Shown here piece after piece: positions 22,669 to 35,514 of a DNA stretch of 64,000 nucleotides. The DNA is from Nymphaea colorata (Eukaryota > Streptophyta > Magnoliopsida > Nymphaeales > Nymphaeaceae), in contig NC_045142.1 in assembly GCF_008831285.2 (NCBI RefSeq), positions 2,795,001-2,859,000 on the forward strand, in the 5' to 3' direction. The notes beneath the pieces are model-generated. The model ran no database searches, had not been told where the DNA came from, and was given only the letters and a program-made list of their open reading frames with translations. Numbering within the stretch: position 1 is the stretch's first letter; every line of letters starts with the position of its first letter. Made by a program: the position numbers and the translations under genes.

Positions 22669-25600
22669 TCACAGTTTTTGTTTCTTGGCAGTATCCTGCT
22701 TGATGCTCATAACCATATCCATTGCCATTTTTTGATGCTCGCGTGTTTGGGAGTGTAGGTCCAAACCCTCCACAGTTTCACAGTCAATCTGACAGATACG
22801 GCACCATCCCATACTGCTAGGCTTCCTTTTCCTTGGATGATCGATCTCATGCTGACGCATCAACTGAAGAAATAAAAAGATTCTCACAGCAATTGCAAAT
22901 TTTTTAGACAATAGAAATGAGGCGAAAAGAGAGTTTACTCACTGGATTATAGTGGTTGCCTTCTCCACGAAGAGACTCACCAACACCTAGATGAGGAGGC
23001 AAATTCGCTGAATAAAATGGCTCTCCAAATCGCAAATGGCTATGGGGATTCAACAGACCTGGTGATTCACCAAAACGTGGTCCAATAGGTTCACCACTTC
23101 GCAGATGGCCAGCAATGTCACGCCTCAACTGAAGAGGCAAACTGCCAGGACCAAACGGCTCACTGATAGCACCAAAACCAAGATCAGATGAAGGGAACGG
23201 TGGGAAACGGCCCTCAAAGTCACCCATTGGTGGTTTTCTGCCATGGAAATTGGAGATATCTTCAGATAAATTATATGACTTAGCACGCTCACCGATGGCC
23301 TCTTTTCCACCAAAATCATCTAAGGAGCGTGAAAGACCACCAGAACCAAGACGAGGTGATCCACCAATGAAACGCCTGGATAGACCACCAAATTCCCTTC
23401 CTGGGCTTCTTGGAAGACCATCAACGTGAGGACGGCCAAATTCTTGAACTGGTCGAAGAAAATCAGACCTAGAGCCAACTTGATCAGCTTTTCTATCAAA
23501 ATTATCACTGCTACTAGGAAATGAACCAAAAGGCCTTGGTGGAACTCCAGCAGCATCAACTTTAAGCCCAGAGTCACGTCCAAATCCATGGAGCCCACCT
23601 TCCATGTTCCTTGCATGTTCAAAGTTGATAGGACCACCTTGATGCCGTGAAGATGAAAAGTAATCATCATGTTGGGGTCCCCTTTCAACATCAAGATGAC
23701 CAGGGCGAGGAAACTTTCTAAGGTCTTCCTCAAACTCTTTCCGCTCGACATTTCGCTTGGATGGATCATGTGGGAATGACCTGAACTGTTCATCTGGCAA
23801 AGGTTTGAATGGTTCATCCAGTGGAGATTTGAACATCTCACCAGGAAGAGACTTGAATCGTTCATCTGGTAAACCTTGGGGAAATGCAGGTCCCTTGCCA
23901 GGCTGAAATACAGAAGCTTGGCCCATTAGTGGACGATCAGCTGATAAAGGTGGACGAATGTCTGGCTGCCAACCTTCAAAAAATCCAGCTCTTCGGCCTG
24001 GCAAACCATCAGCTTGTTCAACTGCACTTGGAGGAGGCCTGACTAGTTGACCATCAGGACCTCTCATAGGTCCATGAGGGATCACGCCACCTGGAGGATC
24101 AAAAGGGCCAGGGCGTGATGGCCCCATAGGCAGTCCTGCAGATGGATCCCTGGGGAATTTTGGGCCTGCAGCATGAGGTGGGAAGGCCTGTCCATGAGGA
24201 GGAATGGAGCTTTCAACTCTGCCAAAGGGCGGTGGTGGACCAGAAAAGTTATTGGGTTCATTACTTAAGGAAGTATGGGGTATAACTTGCTGCTTAGCAG
24301 GCAGCTGAAAATGATCAGGCATGACTTGTTGTGGTCCATGTTGGGAAAAGGTTTCAAATGGACCAGGGCCTTGAGGCCTATGACTTGGTGGGAACTGCCC
24401 CTGACCTGGAACTTGATGTGGTGGCTCTGGAAACCTCCTATCCAAATTAGGCCCCAGGGGCTGTTGTAATGGAGGCCGCTGAACTTGCATACCCCTTTCG
24501 CCATAAGGAGGGCCATGCTGAAGAGGGAATGGCTGAAACTGCCTGTCATTAGGTGCAGGAAAGGGATGGGCAGGCTGTGGAAAACTATTTGCTTGCATCT
24601 GACTCTGCTCCGGACGGACAAAGTGGCTCATTGTACGTGTTTCATCAGGAGGAGGAACGTGCTGGGAAAGTGGCAGCAAACTCCTCTCTGAGAAACCAGA
24701 TTGTGGTGCCTTCAGCTCGTGCATTGGACCTATGATGTGTGGATGATGCTGCAACATGGTTTTATCAGAACCACCAATTGCATGCTGCTGTGAAGACACA
24801 AAATTATTTCTTTCAGTTCCCTGAGGTAGAACACCATTTCTATCACGTCCTGGAAAAGCTTGTGACCCCCCAACTGCATCCTCCACTGGCTGAGGCCCAG
24901 AAGTTAACTTGTTTAACTCTGAATCTTTCTCAGGAGCCGAAAAAGTATGAGCAGACCCATTAACCTCCTGAGACTTCTGGGATTTTTGTGAATCTTCTGC
25001 ATCCTTCTCTTTATAAATATCATTGTCTTTTGTTTGAGTGAGATCAAGTGCATGCTCAGGATCTTCCCTATCCATGGGAACCTCTTGCTTTTCCTCTCCT
25101 TGGGTATCCTTGTCATACTTCAAGGCACCCTGTATGACTCCATTTGTATCTGGCTGATTACCAATATCTGAAGGTTCTAACAGCTTCTCAGGAGCATTCA
25201 CCTTTGAGGAAGCATTCTCATTTAGGTTACCATCACTAAATCCATGTAGCTCAGCATCCTTTTGAGGCATCAAAGAAGAATCAGAATCCTCAGAAACAGT
25301 ATGCTCCACAGACAACAGTTTTTTATCTGCAACATCACAACTTCCCTTCTCTTTGACATCCAAAGAGTCTACGCTGTTCAAAGATTTTGACACCTTACAC
25401 CCATTGTCATCATCATGTTTAGAATCTGATTTGTTGGTTCCTGCAGCATCTGCAGAAAAGGATTTAACACGTAAAGCAGGAGGCTCGGTGGCTTGATCCC
25501 GCATGGTTTCTTGCTTCATGTCAGCAAGCGTCGAAGTAGCTGCAACATTTGCCTGATTGAGAGTAGCACCAGATTGTGATCCTGCAGAAGAAGCGACTGA

Positions 25601-28225
25601 AGCTAGCTGACTGGAAGAATGTTGCATGGAAGAGAGTTGCTGCTGTTCAGGTATGAGCGAAGGATTTGTCCTTGGCATATTTTGGCCTGGAGAAGACTGT
25701 TGGCCAGTGTTAGACAACAGTGGCCTAATGGGGCCACGTGCATCCTGTCCCATGAGAAGTCCACCAGGAATTGGTTGTAAGAGCTGTTGTTGCACTCCAT
25801 GATTTTGCATAGGCCGGCCAACATGGTGCTGTGGAACTGCTCCTTGTGCAGCATTTGGGAATTGTTGTGGAGGTGTAGCCTGTGAGGGAGGCAAATTGTG
25901 GTTCATTGGGACCTGTGCCGGAGGATGCTGTTGGATAGCAGAAGGCCCATGTGGACGCAAAGGCTGCTGTGCTGTTAAGGGTGGGGCCTGTTGTTGTTGG
26001 TAGTTGTTCCCCATTTTGGGTGGTAGTCCAGGGTATAACTGGGGAGGCTGGGAATGCGCCTGTGGCTGTTGATGGAACTGTGTCACTGGCACCTGTTGCT
26101 GTGGTGGCGGTTGCATGCCTGGGTAAGCATGCCCTTGAGGAACCGGTTGAGCAGACTGCTGAGGTGCCATATGTGGCTGCTGCTGTGGAGGGGCATGCGG
26201 GTGATGAGCTTGCATGGGTGTCATGGCTGGTTGTTGGTGGTGTTGCATGGATCCATGAGATTGCAAGGGAGGATGTTGAGGCCGCATCTGCTGGGAAGGA
26301 AATTGATTAGGTACTGGCATCTGATGAGGAAGAGGTTGGTTTAGTGGCTGCTGTTGAACAGGCATCTGCATAGAATGCTGTTGAACTGAAGAATTCTGCT
26401 GGTGAAGATGCACTGGGACAGCCTGTTGCTGATGTTGGGGTTGTGGAACAGGAGTCTGGATTGCTTGGGGATAAGACTGATGAGCCGCCAGAGGATGCTG
26501 CATCTGTGGTTGATGCTGAGGATGTAGATTTGATTGTGGATACGGATGAACATGACCTTGTTGATGAGGAAACTGCTGATGCTGTAGCTGAGCAGGAGGC
26601 AGTTGTTGCTGCACATGCCCATAGGGTTGAGGCTGTGGATATGCGTGCTGATGAGCCTGGACTTGGGGTTGAGGATATGGGTGTTGCTGATGAGCATGAG
26701 AATGTGCAGGAGGATGGGGCTGTAACTGAGGCTGAGGCAAAACTTGTTGCTGTGGCAGTAAATGAGGCTGAGGTTGCGGTTGCGCTTGTTGTGAGTGCAG
26801 CTGAGGCTGAGGTTGAGGCTGAGATTGAGGCTGAGCCTGATGCAGTGGTTGAGGCTGTGGCTGTGGCTGTGGCTGTGGCTGTGACTGAGGCAGTGGCTGA
26901 GGCTGCACTAGTGCCTGTGCCTGTGGCTGTCCTTGCACCTGGGCCTGTGGTTGTTGTGATGCAGATTGCAACTGTGATTGTGCCTGAGGTTGTAGTTGCG
27001 ACTGTGTCTGTGGCTGTGGCTGTGGTTGTGCCTGTGGCTGTGGTTGTGCCTGTGGCTGGTTGGCCTGAGATTGTTGATGAACAGCAGGTTGTGCCGGTGG
27101 TTGCCCATGTGTGTGCACTTGTGGTTGAGCATTAGCCTGTACATGAGTCTGCTGCAAATGAGGAACTATTTGAGGCTGACCATGTGAATGAGGCTGAGGC
27201 TGAGGCTGAGGCTGTGGCTGTAAATATGACTGTGCATTGGGTTGCCCCTGAGGTTGAGTCTGCAAGTGTGGCTGATACTGTTGAACATGTTGCTGATATT
27301 GGTCATATTGCACAAAGTGCTGGTGATATTGTTGATATTGAGGATATTGTTGATAGTATTGCTGATATTGTTGATACCACTGCTCTGGAGTTGGTACCAC
27401 AGAAGAGGGTTGGGATTGAACAATCGTAGAAGCCTGACTCTGATCCGTGACAGTCTGAGCAGCAGCAGCTTGGTTAGTGGTTCCACCAGCTTGTGGGGCA
27501 CTTGCAGCAACAGCCTGGTTTGGTTCCACGGCTGCTGTTGATGTAGCTGGAGCCTGACCACCCTCCTGTTGCAAAGGCTGTGTTCCCTGTAAACAAGATT
27601 ACAAATACTTCAATAGAGAACATAGCAGACAAAAAAGGTCCGGCAAGTTCTGAGGAAACTTACTGGACAATTCTGAGCATGTTCCTGCACTTGCCGGTGA
27701 ACAATCTGTGTCCCACACCTATTGCACACAACAGGGGATGAGCCATAAGGGCAACTTGTACAATGTGTTGTGCACTCAGAAAAGGAACCCTGCCATGTGC
27801 AACCACTCCTGTGATAAAGACAATACACTGGTATACGTCCTATAGCCTCAGCAATTGACTTGTTTGATTCTATAAGGGGCTGCAAACATTTAGTTTATGA
27901 AATGACAGAGTATCAGAAATTGTAATAGATGCTAAAGACGTTCTAAATAATGCCACATTAGATCAAAACAAGTGAGAACACTAACAACATGGCTTAAGTG
28001 TTTGTGCCTTTGCCATACCTTCGCATCTGCTTCTGTCACAAGATAGCCATCATAAGGGCAAGCCCTTGTGGTGCTCACAATGTATGTTAAGCAAGGTTTG
28101 CAATAAAGATGAGTGCACTGTGTTTGTATAGCTTCATTAGGGTAGACCAGCTGACGACAAACAGGACAAAAATATTCTCCAGGAAGTGACTGAATATTCG
28201 GTATGCACTCGTTATCAAATCCCAT
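22669..28225 (-). CDS. TRAF-like RING / Pro-Gln-rich / U1 zinc-finger protein
   Basis: Four coding exons on the minus strand (28225-28019, 27879-27664, 27586-22943, 22863-22669), all phase 0, give 1753 aa. Residues 20-59 form a RING of C3HC3D type (C20, C23, C37, H39, C42, C45, C56, D59), the Asp-ended version seen in TRAF6. Two TRAF-type zinc fingers follow: C89/C96/H108/C112 and C121/C124/H136/C140. From about residue 185 there are several hundred residues rich in Gln, Pro and His. Then come a Ser/Asp/Glu/Lys-rich part and a Gly/Pro/Arg/Phe-rich part with FGR and GRD motifs. The last exon has a U1/matrin-type finger, C1710-x2-C1713-x12-H1726-x5-H1732, preceded by basic RKRK. Related plant proteins with an MGFDNEC start exist, but I cannot name one with certainty. 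An E3 ligase or nuclear RNA/chromatin role is inference. The ATG at 28225 is the first in frame. Confidence 0.88.
26340..27390 (-). repeat. Gln/Pro/His codon repeat tract within the coding exon
   Basis: Within the large exon, CAG/CAA/CCT/CAC codons alternate for about 1 kb (PQPQ, QPQAQPQ, YQQYQQYY patterns). The DNA is a degenerate trinucleotide/hexanucleotide minisatellite. Only the minus-strand frame is the real one. The opposite strand also reads open over this region (26443-27135) because its codons become Ala/Val/Glu/Asp-rich without stops. Confidence 0.85.
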
Positions 28226-28337
28226 TTTTTTCAACAGATAAATAACCTTCAACAACCATGCTCTGAACCAGCCAACATCTGACTTGAACAATAAAGGGAA
28301 CTGGCTTCAGCAAACTTCTTCGACTTCTGATATGCCC

Positions 28338-31300
28338 CTGTACGAAACAAAAGGGCAATCCAATATAGGAGGACTACATGGAATCAGCAGAACTCACATC
28401 AGATAGCTGGTCAGACATTCTAAAGTAGCCAGTCATACCAATAAAAGATACATATATGTCCACACACACACACACACAGACAAGCACATGTATATGTGGA
28501 TATGCAACCTACAAGACAATACTGTCCTGAAAACATGACAAAGAGATGAGAAAGAGGGGAAAAAAAGAAAGAAAGAGATGGAGAACAAATTAAACATATA
28601 AAAAATGAACCACAGAGTGAATAACCTTTAGAAGAGAAAGGCGTCCACCATGCCACAAAAGTAAGAATTTTATTGCTTCACATACAGCGATTGATCCCTT
28701 CAGAAACAATTAGGTTCCACTAGGAACATCAAGTGACCATAGGAACAAACAGCAAAGTGCCCATAAAATATATATAGAATCTGCTGAAATTCCTATATAG
28801 TATGACACATAGTGCAAAAGGGTTTACTCATTCTCCAACCTAAAAAAAAAAAACAGAACACCCAGTGTATGCCCAGCACAACAGCTTAAGAGACATCGAC
28901 TTGAACAGAATTTCTCGATGCTTCTGATTGATAGACACAATCAGGAAAATGGCCCCTACACCTCTGACACATGTTTTCTCTCGATAAATGGAAAACCAAT
29001 TCACCCATTCAACTCTCAATAAGAAAGATATTGTTCAACGCCTACAGAGAAATCATGTTTCCCAGCAAGGGGATGTTGTCAATTAATTCCATATCAAACG
29101 GCCTTCCAAAATCATGTCATAGTAGAAGGAAATTCAGCAAGTCATCAATTCACGATAACTAACAGTCCTACAACATGAGAAATATCCACTTTCACAGGTT
29201 CAAACTACAACTACATACATATGAATCTCTGAAGGGCCAAAACAACACTGAGAAGGGAATATACAACATCACAAGAAGGTGTCACCTACCACTCGAAAAG
29301 ATAAAGTAAAACTTGGCAATTGGCATTGAGTAGAGCTCTAAACAAAGTAACTAAAAGAGCCATCACACATTCCAAGAATCAAGTCAACCAATAAACTAAA
29401 AAACTTCAGTTGATGAAACAGAAAAATTTGCATATCTGAAAGCCCAAGTACCATAACAGATCTGCCCTTGATAAGAAATTCCTAGAAATGGAAGCTCCAA
29501 TAGAATGTCCTAAATAAGCCCCCCATCATTCCCTTACATTATGCACAATCCATGAAAGCATCCAAGCTTGCCCTTATATTGCATCATCCATCTAAATCCA
29601 AATTACAAAAAGGCAACAACAGTATGCCTAAAGGAGTGATAAAACCTCATTCTATGGCAGAAAAATAGGATTTCTCATGCAACCAGAAGCGTTTGTTTCC
29701 CTTTTCTAGAACAAAATGAAGCATAGCTATAATTACGTACTTTTAGATCCAGTCCTATCACCAATCACCAGAACCATGCCATGAAAACAACGGAAAGCAA
29801 GCTTCAGACACCCTAGCCTGATTACGTTTTAAACTTTTAACTATGGGAAGCATGCTATTTAAACACCCTCTTGTGCAGGGTTAACAGGTACAAATAACAG
29901 AGCCTTTAATGTTTTCTTTTATAACAGATACATTATTCCACTTCCAGCAGAAGAAGGGGAAAAAGTCTATGTTCTAAATTCTTAATGTGTTTGGCAGCCC
30001 AGGATACCAATTCTAGGAAAGCTTTACACCTGTTTGGCGCAACAAGAGAAAGATTTGGATAAAAAGATTATCATTCACACATTCCCACACAAACAGCAAG
30101 CCAAAAATATCATTGCAGTCATAAAAGTTTCATGAGGTCTGGTATTACGTTATCTTGACTGGACCCACTGGATCCAGCATTAGCAAAGCTTCTAAACAGG
30201 GTAACCACTAACCAGCCAATACATCTGTTGCAATGTAGGCCCAACTAGCTGATAACATTACCATTTACCCCCAAAACTATTGCCCATGGCATAGAAGTGG
30301 CAATACTGCCATTCCAGTTCTGCGGCTTGAGGATATTATACACATTCTTGCCTGCTAAACTATTTACCGTCTTTCAAATTGATTCCTAAGCATCAGCTGA
30401 AGTTGCTGAGCTGCAGTAAGGAAGCTCCACTAAACCAACAACATATAAAAATCAGAAGATATGACTCAATTGTTCTAGAAAATAGCAATCTGATTAAGTA
30501 ATACAAGCAAGTACGCTCTATGCCTTTAGAGTAATAACAAAAGGGCCGCCTATAAATCAGTAAAAGACCCTTTTGTTGCAAAAGTTTTAAAGAAACACCA
30601 ATTTGTGAAAAATTTCATTGATGCATCTCCCATTAAAGGAGAACATAAGAGTGAAAATATGTTCAGACAAGAAATTCAGGAAATGACAATAAATAGGTAA
30701 TGAAATTAACCAACAAGAATAAAAAGCCAGCTAATTCCTGGTTCTGAATGAACCACCGACATCTCTCACAAGCTGATTCGCACACCAAGAAATCTATCGA
30801 ACGTTACCACATATTTTCAAATGAAAATAGGAAAGAGTGACTCATGTGTCAGCATAAATTTTCACTCGATAATCCATTATCTGTGTAAACTGTAAAGTAT
30901 CTTGTTGTAAATGAAAAAAATACGGTGGAATTGTCCATATGTAACATCATAAATTGGGAAGCAGACAAACAAAAAAGCATGCAAAGCATCCGGAACCCTA
31001 ACTCACTTTTGGCCGAAGGTCAGTCACCCACTCACAATTGATCAGTAACAGAACTTTTGAATATGTCGACCCAATGCCAACTAAAACTATATGATAAATA
31101 TTGAGAACAACAAGTTAATTTCAAGCAAGTGACAAGAAACAGCGACCAATCCCAAACAAAGCTCCCCCATAAGGGACCTATTAATCGAACATGAGCCCAA
31201 TCACTTAACCACCATGATAGAATCCCGGAGCAGCACGTGAACAACTTATAGTTGAACATAAAACTCCAATTGATTCCTCGCGAGGAAAAAAAAACCAGGA

Positions 31301-31561
31301 GTGCACATGACCAAACTACCCATCTACAACTCAAACCTATAAGCAAAGACGCGAACAAAAGGAATCTACCGCGAATAAAGGCGGTGCAAACACTATCAGT
31401 TCTAGGGTTATCCCTAGGTCACTGGGAAATTAGCAACATAGTCAAGAACCACAACAGCGGCGACAACAGAAACGAGGAAAACACCAAGCATCATAACCAA
31501 TGAGAGCGGCGGAAGAAAAGAGCGGAGAACGATGAGAAGGAGGAGAAGGCACAGGGTTTAC
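28338..31561 (-). other. Putative 3.2-kb 5'-UTR intron of the RING/Gln-rich gene
   Basis: On the minus strand a good donor, CAG|GTAAAC, lies at 31562/31561. A good acceptor, TTTCGTACAG|GGG, lies at 28338/28337, about 110 bp upstream of the start codon. Together they would remove 3224 bp and leave a leader of roughly 165 bases. No coding sequence could be supported inside on either strand. It contains a CA/TG microsatellite near 28460-28480. The intron is inferred from splice signals and promoter position, not from transcripts. Confidence 0.5.
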
Positions 31562-31652
31562 CTGGACGACCTGGTCTTGCTGCGGACACTCCGAGACGAA
31601 GACGACGACGATGCGGAAGTGTATTCCGAGCGGTGGCCTCGCTTTTTATATA
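31562..31652 (-). promoter_or_regulatory. Putative core promoter and non-coding exon 1 of the RING/Gln-rich gene
   Basis: Reading the minus strand, TATATAAA lies at 31652-31645. A start about 30 bp on (near 31615) would give a short GC-rich exon with repeated TCGTCG words, ending at 31562 at a CAG|GTAAAC donor. This is the only good promoter-like signal upstream of the gene on that strand. The start site is inferred. Confidence 0.5.
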
Positions 31653-34167
31653 GTCCACGCCCAGGGACCGAGCGGTGGTATGTCTCCTCCTCGATTGCCT
31701 GGTGCGTCGCTGGAAGACAGCGGCCGCAGGGTGCCTAGTGTGCGTCAGAAACTGGAAATGGAGACAGCGGCTGGAGGGTACTTTATAAGAGGTAGCCCTA
31801 ACCGGCAATTTTCTTTTCTTTTTGACGGAAAGTTCAGGGTATTTTTTCCCCCGCGTTTGATGCGGGAGACACGACCCCATGGAAAACGCACCGGTTCCCC
31901 GAACCAGCCAGGACATTAATCGACCCGATCCGATCCCGCCCGGCCTTCGAGAAACAAAATTAAAAAATCATGGATCACTCTTGTAGAAAGCGGCACAGAG
32001 ATCATTTAGAAAATAAAGTGCATGAAAAAAAAAACGTATTAATAAATAAAACTTGCAATGCATTTTTCTTGACAACCTTATACATTATGAGAGATGTAAC
32101 AAAAAAAATAATAATTTCAACTTACTTACATAAAAAATTGGTAGAAGCCACTTACAACATTTCTACCAACCACCCAAAACAATAAATCTCAGAACGGATT
32201 GAATGGTACTCCGTCGTAGGTAAATCAAAGATACATAACAAAACAAATTACTTACAGACTCTAAACATAAGGAAACTAAAAAAAAAAAAAATCATTGGGT
32301 CTCACCGATGCACAAAAAAATTGTCAAAATAAATCAATGTTGTTAAAGTGTATTGATAGGCTAAACTTAAAAAACAACACGCAGCCAGCACCATAATGTG
32401 TGATGATGCATAAGTATGACGACAAAAAAATGTCACGTGAATAATATATATAAAAATAATGCTAAATGTAAAAAATAATAATCTAGATAACATGAAATTA
32501 ACATAAAAATGATCAGCATTAATTTAAGGTTAGTTCTTAATAAGAAAACGTGTTATATGCCTTACATTCGGATGTCTATTGTCAATCAATGCAGCTATAT
32601 CATTTATTTGTCGATATCATATATATGAAAAAGCATGAGTTTAGTTATTATATTACCATGCTGGCTTGGTAGAGGCGTGCTTTGTTGATACTTCATGTTA
32701 ACAACTTATTTTAGGCATAGTTAACAAATATATAAGAAGTATTCACCTCCATCTGCATTGGAACTCAATTTCCTTATATACATAATGAATCTTTGATCTC
32801 TCTCTATCTCATAACTGACCTCCCAATCCCAAAAAAAAAAAAAAAAAACGAGTCTACACATATTCAACAAGGGGAAACTTAAAACCAAACTAAGAACTAA
32901 GAAAATGGAATAAGAGAGGCGAAAAAAATAAGAATAAGCAGATCCAAGTGTTCATCATAGACTAGGGATGGTCTAATGGTATCCAGAGATTCCAAAAGAT
33001 ATCATTCTTGGTGAAATATTAAAAACGTTGTTTTTTTTTGTTTGTAAAAATCTTTACTGTTGCCCATGAAAGTAAATTGATTTTAAATTTTTAAAATAAA
33101 TATATTTGTAACACTGGAGAAACCGTTTGAAGCGATTAATTTGTTTAGAAGTCAAAATCCAACATGACAAGACAAATTATAATTCTTAACATACAGTTTA
33201 CAACTTTTATTTGAAGAATACATTATCTTTGCATGGTTTGTAATACTTATGCCTTAAATTTACGAACATCAATAGAATTTTCTTATCCTCCCCTAACTAG
33301 CAAAACCAAAACCAACATGACAAGACAAATTATAACTCTCAATGTCGATCTCGTAATATTTGTTTGAAAATAGATGAAACTTAACAGGCTTTGTAGCGTT
33401 TGTGCCATTAATTTATGACGTCAGACTTTTATTCACCTTCATATCCATATATATATTTACAATTTAGAGAGATAATGCGGAACATTACATCCAAAAGATT
33501 GCAAAGTAGGCACATGGTAAGTCAAGTCAGCCTCTCGCATCTTAAATTTAAGGCGATCAAATGGCCCATATATGTACAACAAAAGTTGTTTTGTATCTTC
33601 CTTATAAAATATTTCATGCATATACAACATAATTAATGTGAAAATTTGAAACTTAATGTCTGCTGAATGACTAAATATTTAAAAGTATAACAACTCGACC
33701 CACTCTCGGACTTGGACCCTCGGTTCGACGGATCTTAACCCACTACCTAGCAGTTTCGGCTCTAACCCCAAAAAGGCTAAGCACTAAGACAACCTTCTCA
33801 TTAATATTTCATTTTATAAACTCTTGAAGATTTCATCACAATCTTAAATTAAATGTGGAACTAAACATTTGGAGCGTTACAATCCACCCCCCTTACCCTA
33901 AGTGGTGTCAATGGATTAATATCTAGTGGGATTGATTGTTAGTTTGAATCCATGCCTGGCGTGTTATGCTGCAAACGAATACGCAGCAATGCCTAGTTGC
34001 ATGCCATGCAAACACATCAAGTAGCGGGATTCTCTTCATGGTCATCCAACAACATGTTTACTAATAAGTGCATAGCAACCTATTATCATTTTCATGAGTT
34101 TAAATATATAATCAACATATACATTATTTTGCCCTCTTAAAATACACATAGATCTGGAGGCCGAGAG
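31653..34167. other. Intergenic spacer between divergent genes
   Basis: Upstream DNA of the RING/Gln-rich gene (minus) followed by AT-rich sequence with several A/T homopolymers (for example near 32829-32847). At about 33690-33900 a segment with CTCGACCCACTCTCGG-like text and a gcgttacaatccaccccc end looks like a dispersed repeat fragment, but no ends or duplications could be set. No gene supported. Confidence 0.5.
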
Positions 34168-34618
34168 TAGGGCTGCACAACAAGTTGAGCCAACTTGGGT
34201 TCGACTCGAACTCGCTCGAAAAAATTTGTATAGTGCTTGACTCATTTATAAATGAGTCGAGTTCAAGCTTACAACGATACTCGAAACGATAAACGAGTCG
34301 AGTTAGAGTTTCAAGATTTCGACTCGCAAACTGGTACTCTATATAATATTGTCAAAACCGATTCGTTTTAACTTTTACGGTAAAAACAAAGTTTTACAAG
34401 TTACATAAGTTAAACGAGTGACACGCTTATACTAATTATGCTTACATGAGTTAACTCTTAAATGAGATAAATGAGTTAAATGAGTCGAGTGAGTCGAGCT
34501 CTAGCTTGCCATAAGGAGCTCGACTCAAGTTCGAGCCAAGCTCATGCTAAGTTTTTTTTAGTCGAGCTGAGCTTAAGCTGGCCAAGCTCGGGCTTGACTC
34601 GAATCGTGTGCAGCCCTA
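34168..34618. mobile_element. Terminal-inverted-repeat MITE with TAGGGCTGCACA ends, 451 bp
   Basis: The left end TAGGGCTGCACA (34168-34179) is matched exactly, inverted, by TGTGCAGCCCTA at 34607-34618. The interior is full of CTCGAACTCG and GAGTCGAG words that can pair with one another. It resembles common plant hAT-type MITEs. The 8 bases outside the two ends do not match, so the target duplication has decayed or the ends have shifted. Confidence 0.6.
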
Positions 34619-34902
34619 ACAAATAGTACTAATTTCGAGGTAGCATTTGGATGACACCATCAAAAGAGATCACCTTCTAGGAATTAGGTTTTATCATGAT
34701 ATGGTTTTTTAATCAAATTTTGAAGTTTTGTTTGTGTGTTTGAGTGGCACGCTTACAAAATGTGTGCTTGAGGGTTAGGCCCTTGGCCTTTTATTATCAA
34801 ACAGTGGGGATATTATACAACAATAAAAAGGGATCATGTACAACGATAGAGATCTAGGGTAGGAGAATGAGAGATAGAGAGAGATCCGACCATAATTCTA
34901 AC

Positions 34903-34951
34903 AATATATATAAATAAATAAATAAATAAATATATATATATATATATATAA
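34903..34951. repeat. (TAAA)n/(TA)n microsatellite
   Basis: Several TAAA units run into a TA run, in the region upstream of the FLN2 gene. Confidence 0.9.
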
Positions 34952-35464
34952 TCATAACTAGACCGTTTATTTGAAAAAAAAAGTATAATGATTTCTATAT
35001 TAGTCACCATTAAATTTTTCTAGATTTCTATATAATGATTTTATCCGCCTCATTCCAATTTTTGTTTAGCAGATACTTTTTCCATGACCTCACTTCTCCA
35101 GTTTTTGTTTGGTATTTATGTTTTGAAAAACCTCTGAAAACACCATTTTGTCAAATCTAAATACTTCATGCTCAATTTTCCACCGTTGAGAGTGCAACTT
35201 CTCCCATGCGGAAAGTCCAGCGGCTTACACTGGACTGGATCACTCAGTTATCCTAGATCCGATCCACTTGCTCATTTATCCAGGAAAAACGGCTTTGGAT
35301 ATGCGAGGTTTCTTCCCGTTTCCCCTTTGTTTATCGAGAGGCTTTTCCCCCGTTTGCATCCGACATTTTATTTTTTTTCCGAGCGGGAAATCGCAATTCT
35401 AGGTAAGAGGAAAGCAGCTTCCGTATTCTGACGGATCAGGTTGGGAGAGGGAGAGAGTTAGCGT

Positions 35465-35499
35465 ATGTGGTCATGGCGGAGGAGTGGTTGAGAAGTTGA
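35465..35499 (+). promoter_or_regulatory. Two overlapping uORFs upstream of FLN2
   Basis: Two ATGs lie 50 and 42 bp upstream of the FLN2 start. Each opens a nine-codon frame including the stop, in different frames: 35465-35491 and 35473-35499. If both lie in the transcribed leader, they could dampen FLN2 translation. The transcription start is not known from the sequence, so function is inference. Confidence 0.4.
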
Positions 35500-35514
35500 G
35501 TTTATCGTTGTTCC

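Noticed and set aside
26443..27135. 230-codon plus-strand frame rich in Ala, Val, Glu and Asp
   Set aside because: It is the antisense of the Gln/Pro codon repeat in the minus-strand gene; repeats of that type leave the opposite strand free of stops. No domain or start context.
28226..28291. Extension of the RING protein N-terminus to 28291
   Set aside because: It begins at a TTG codon. The first in-frame ATG is at 28225 and gives the expected MGFDNEC start.
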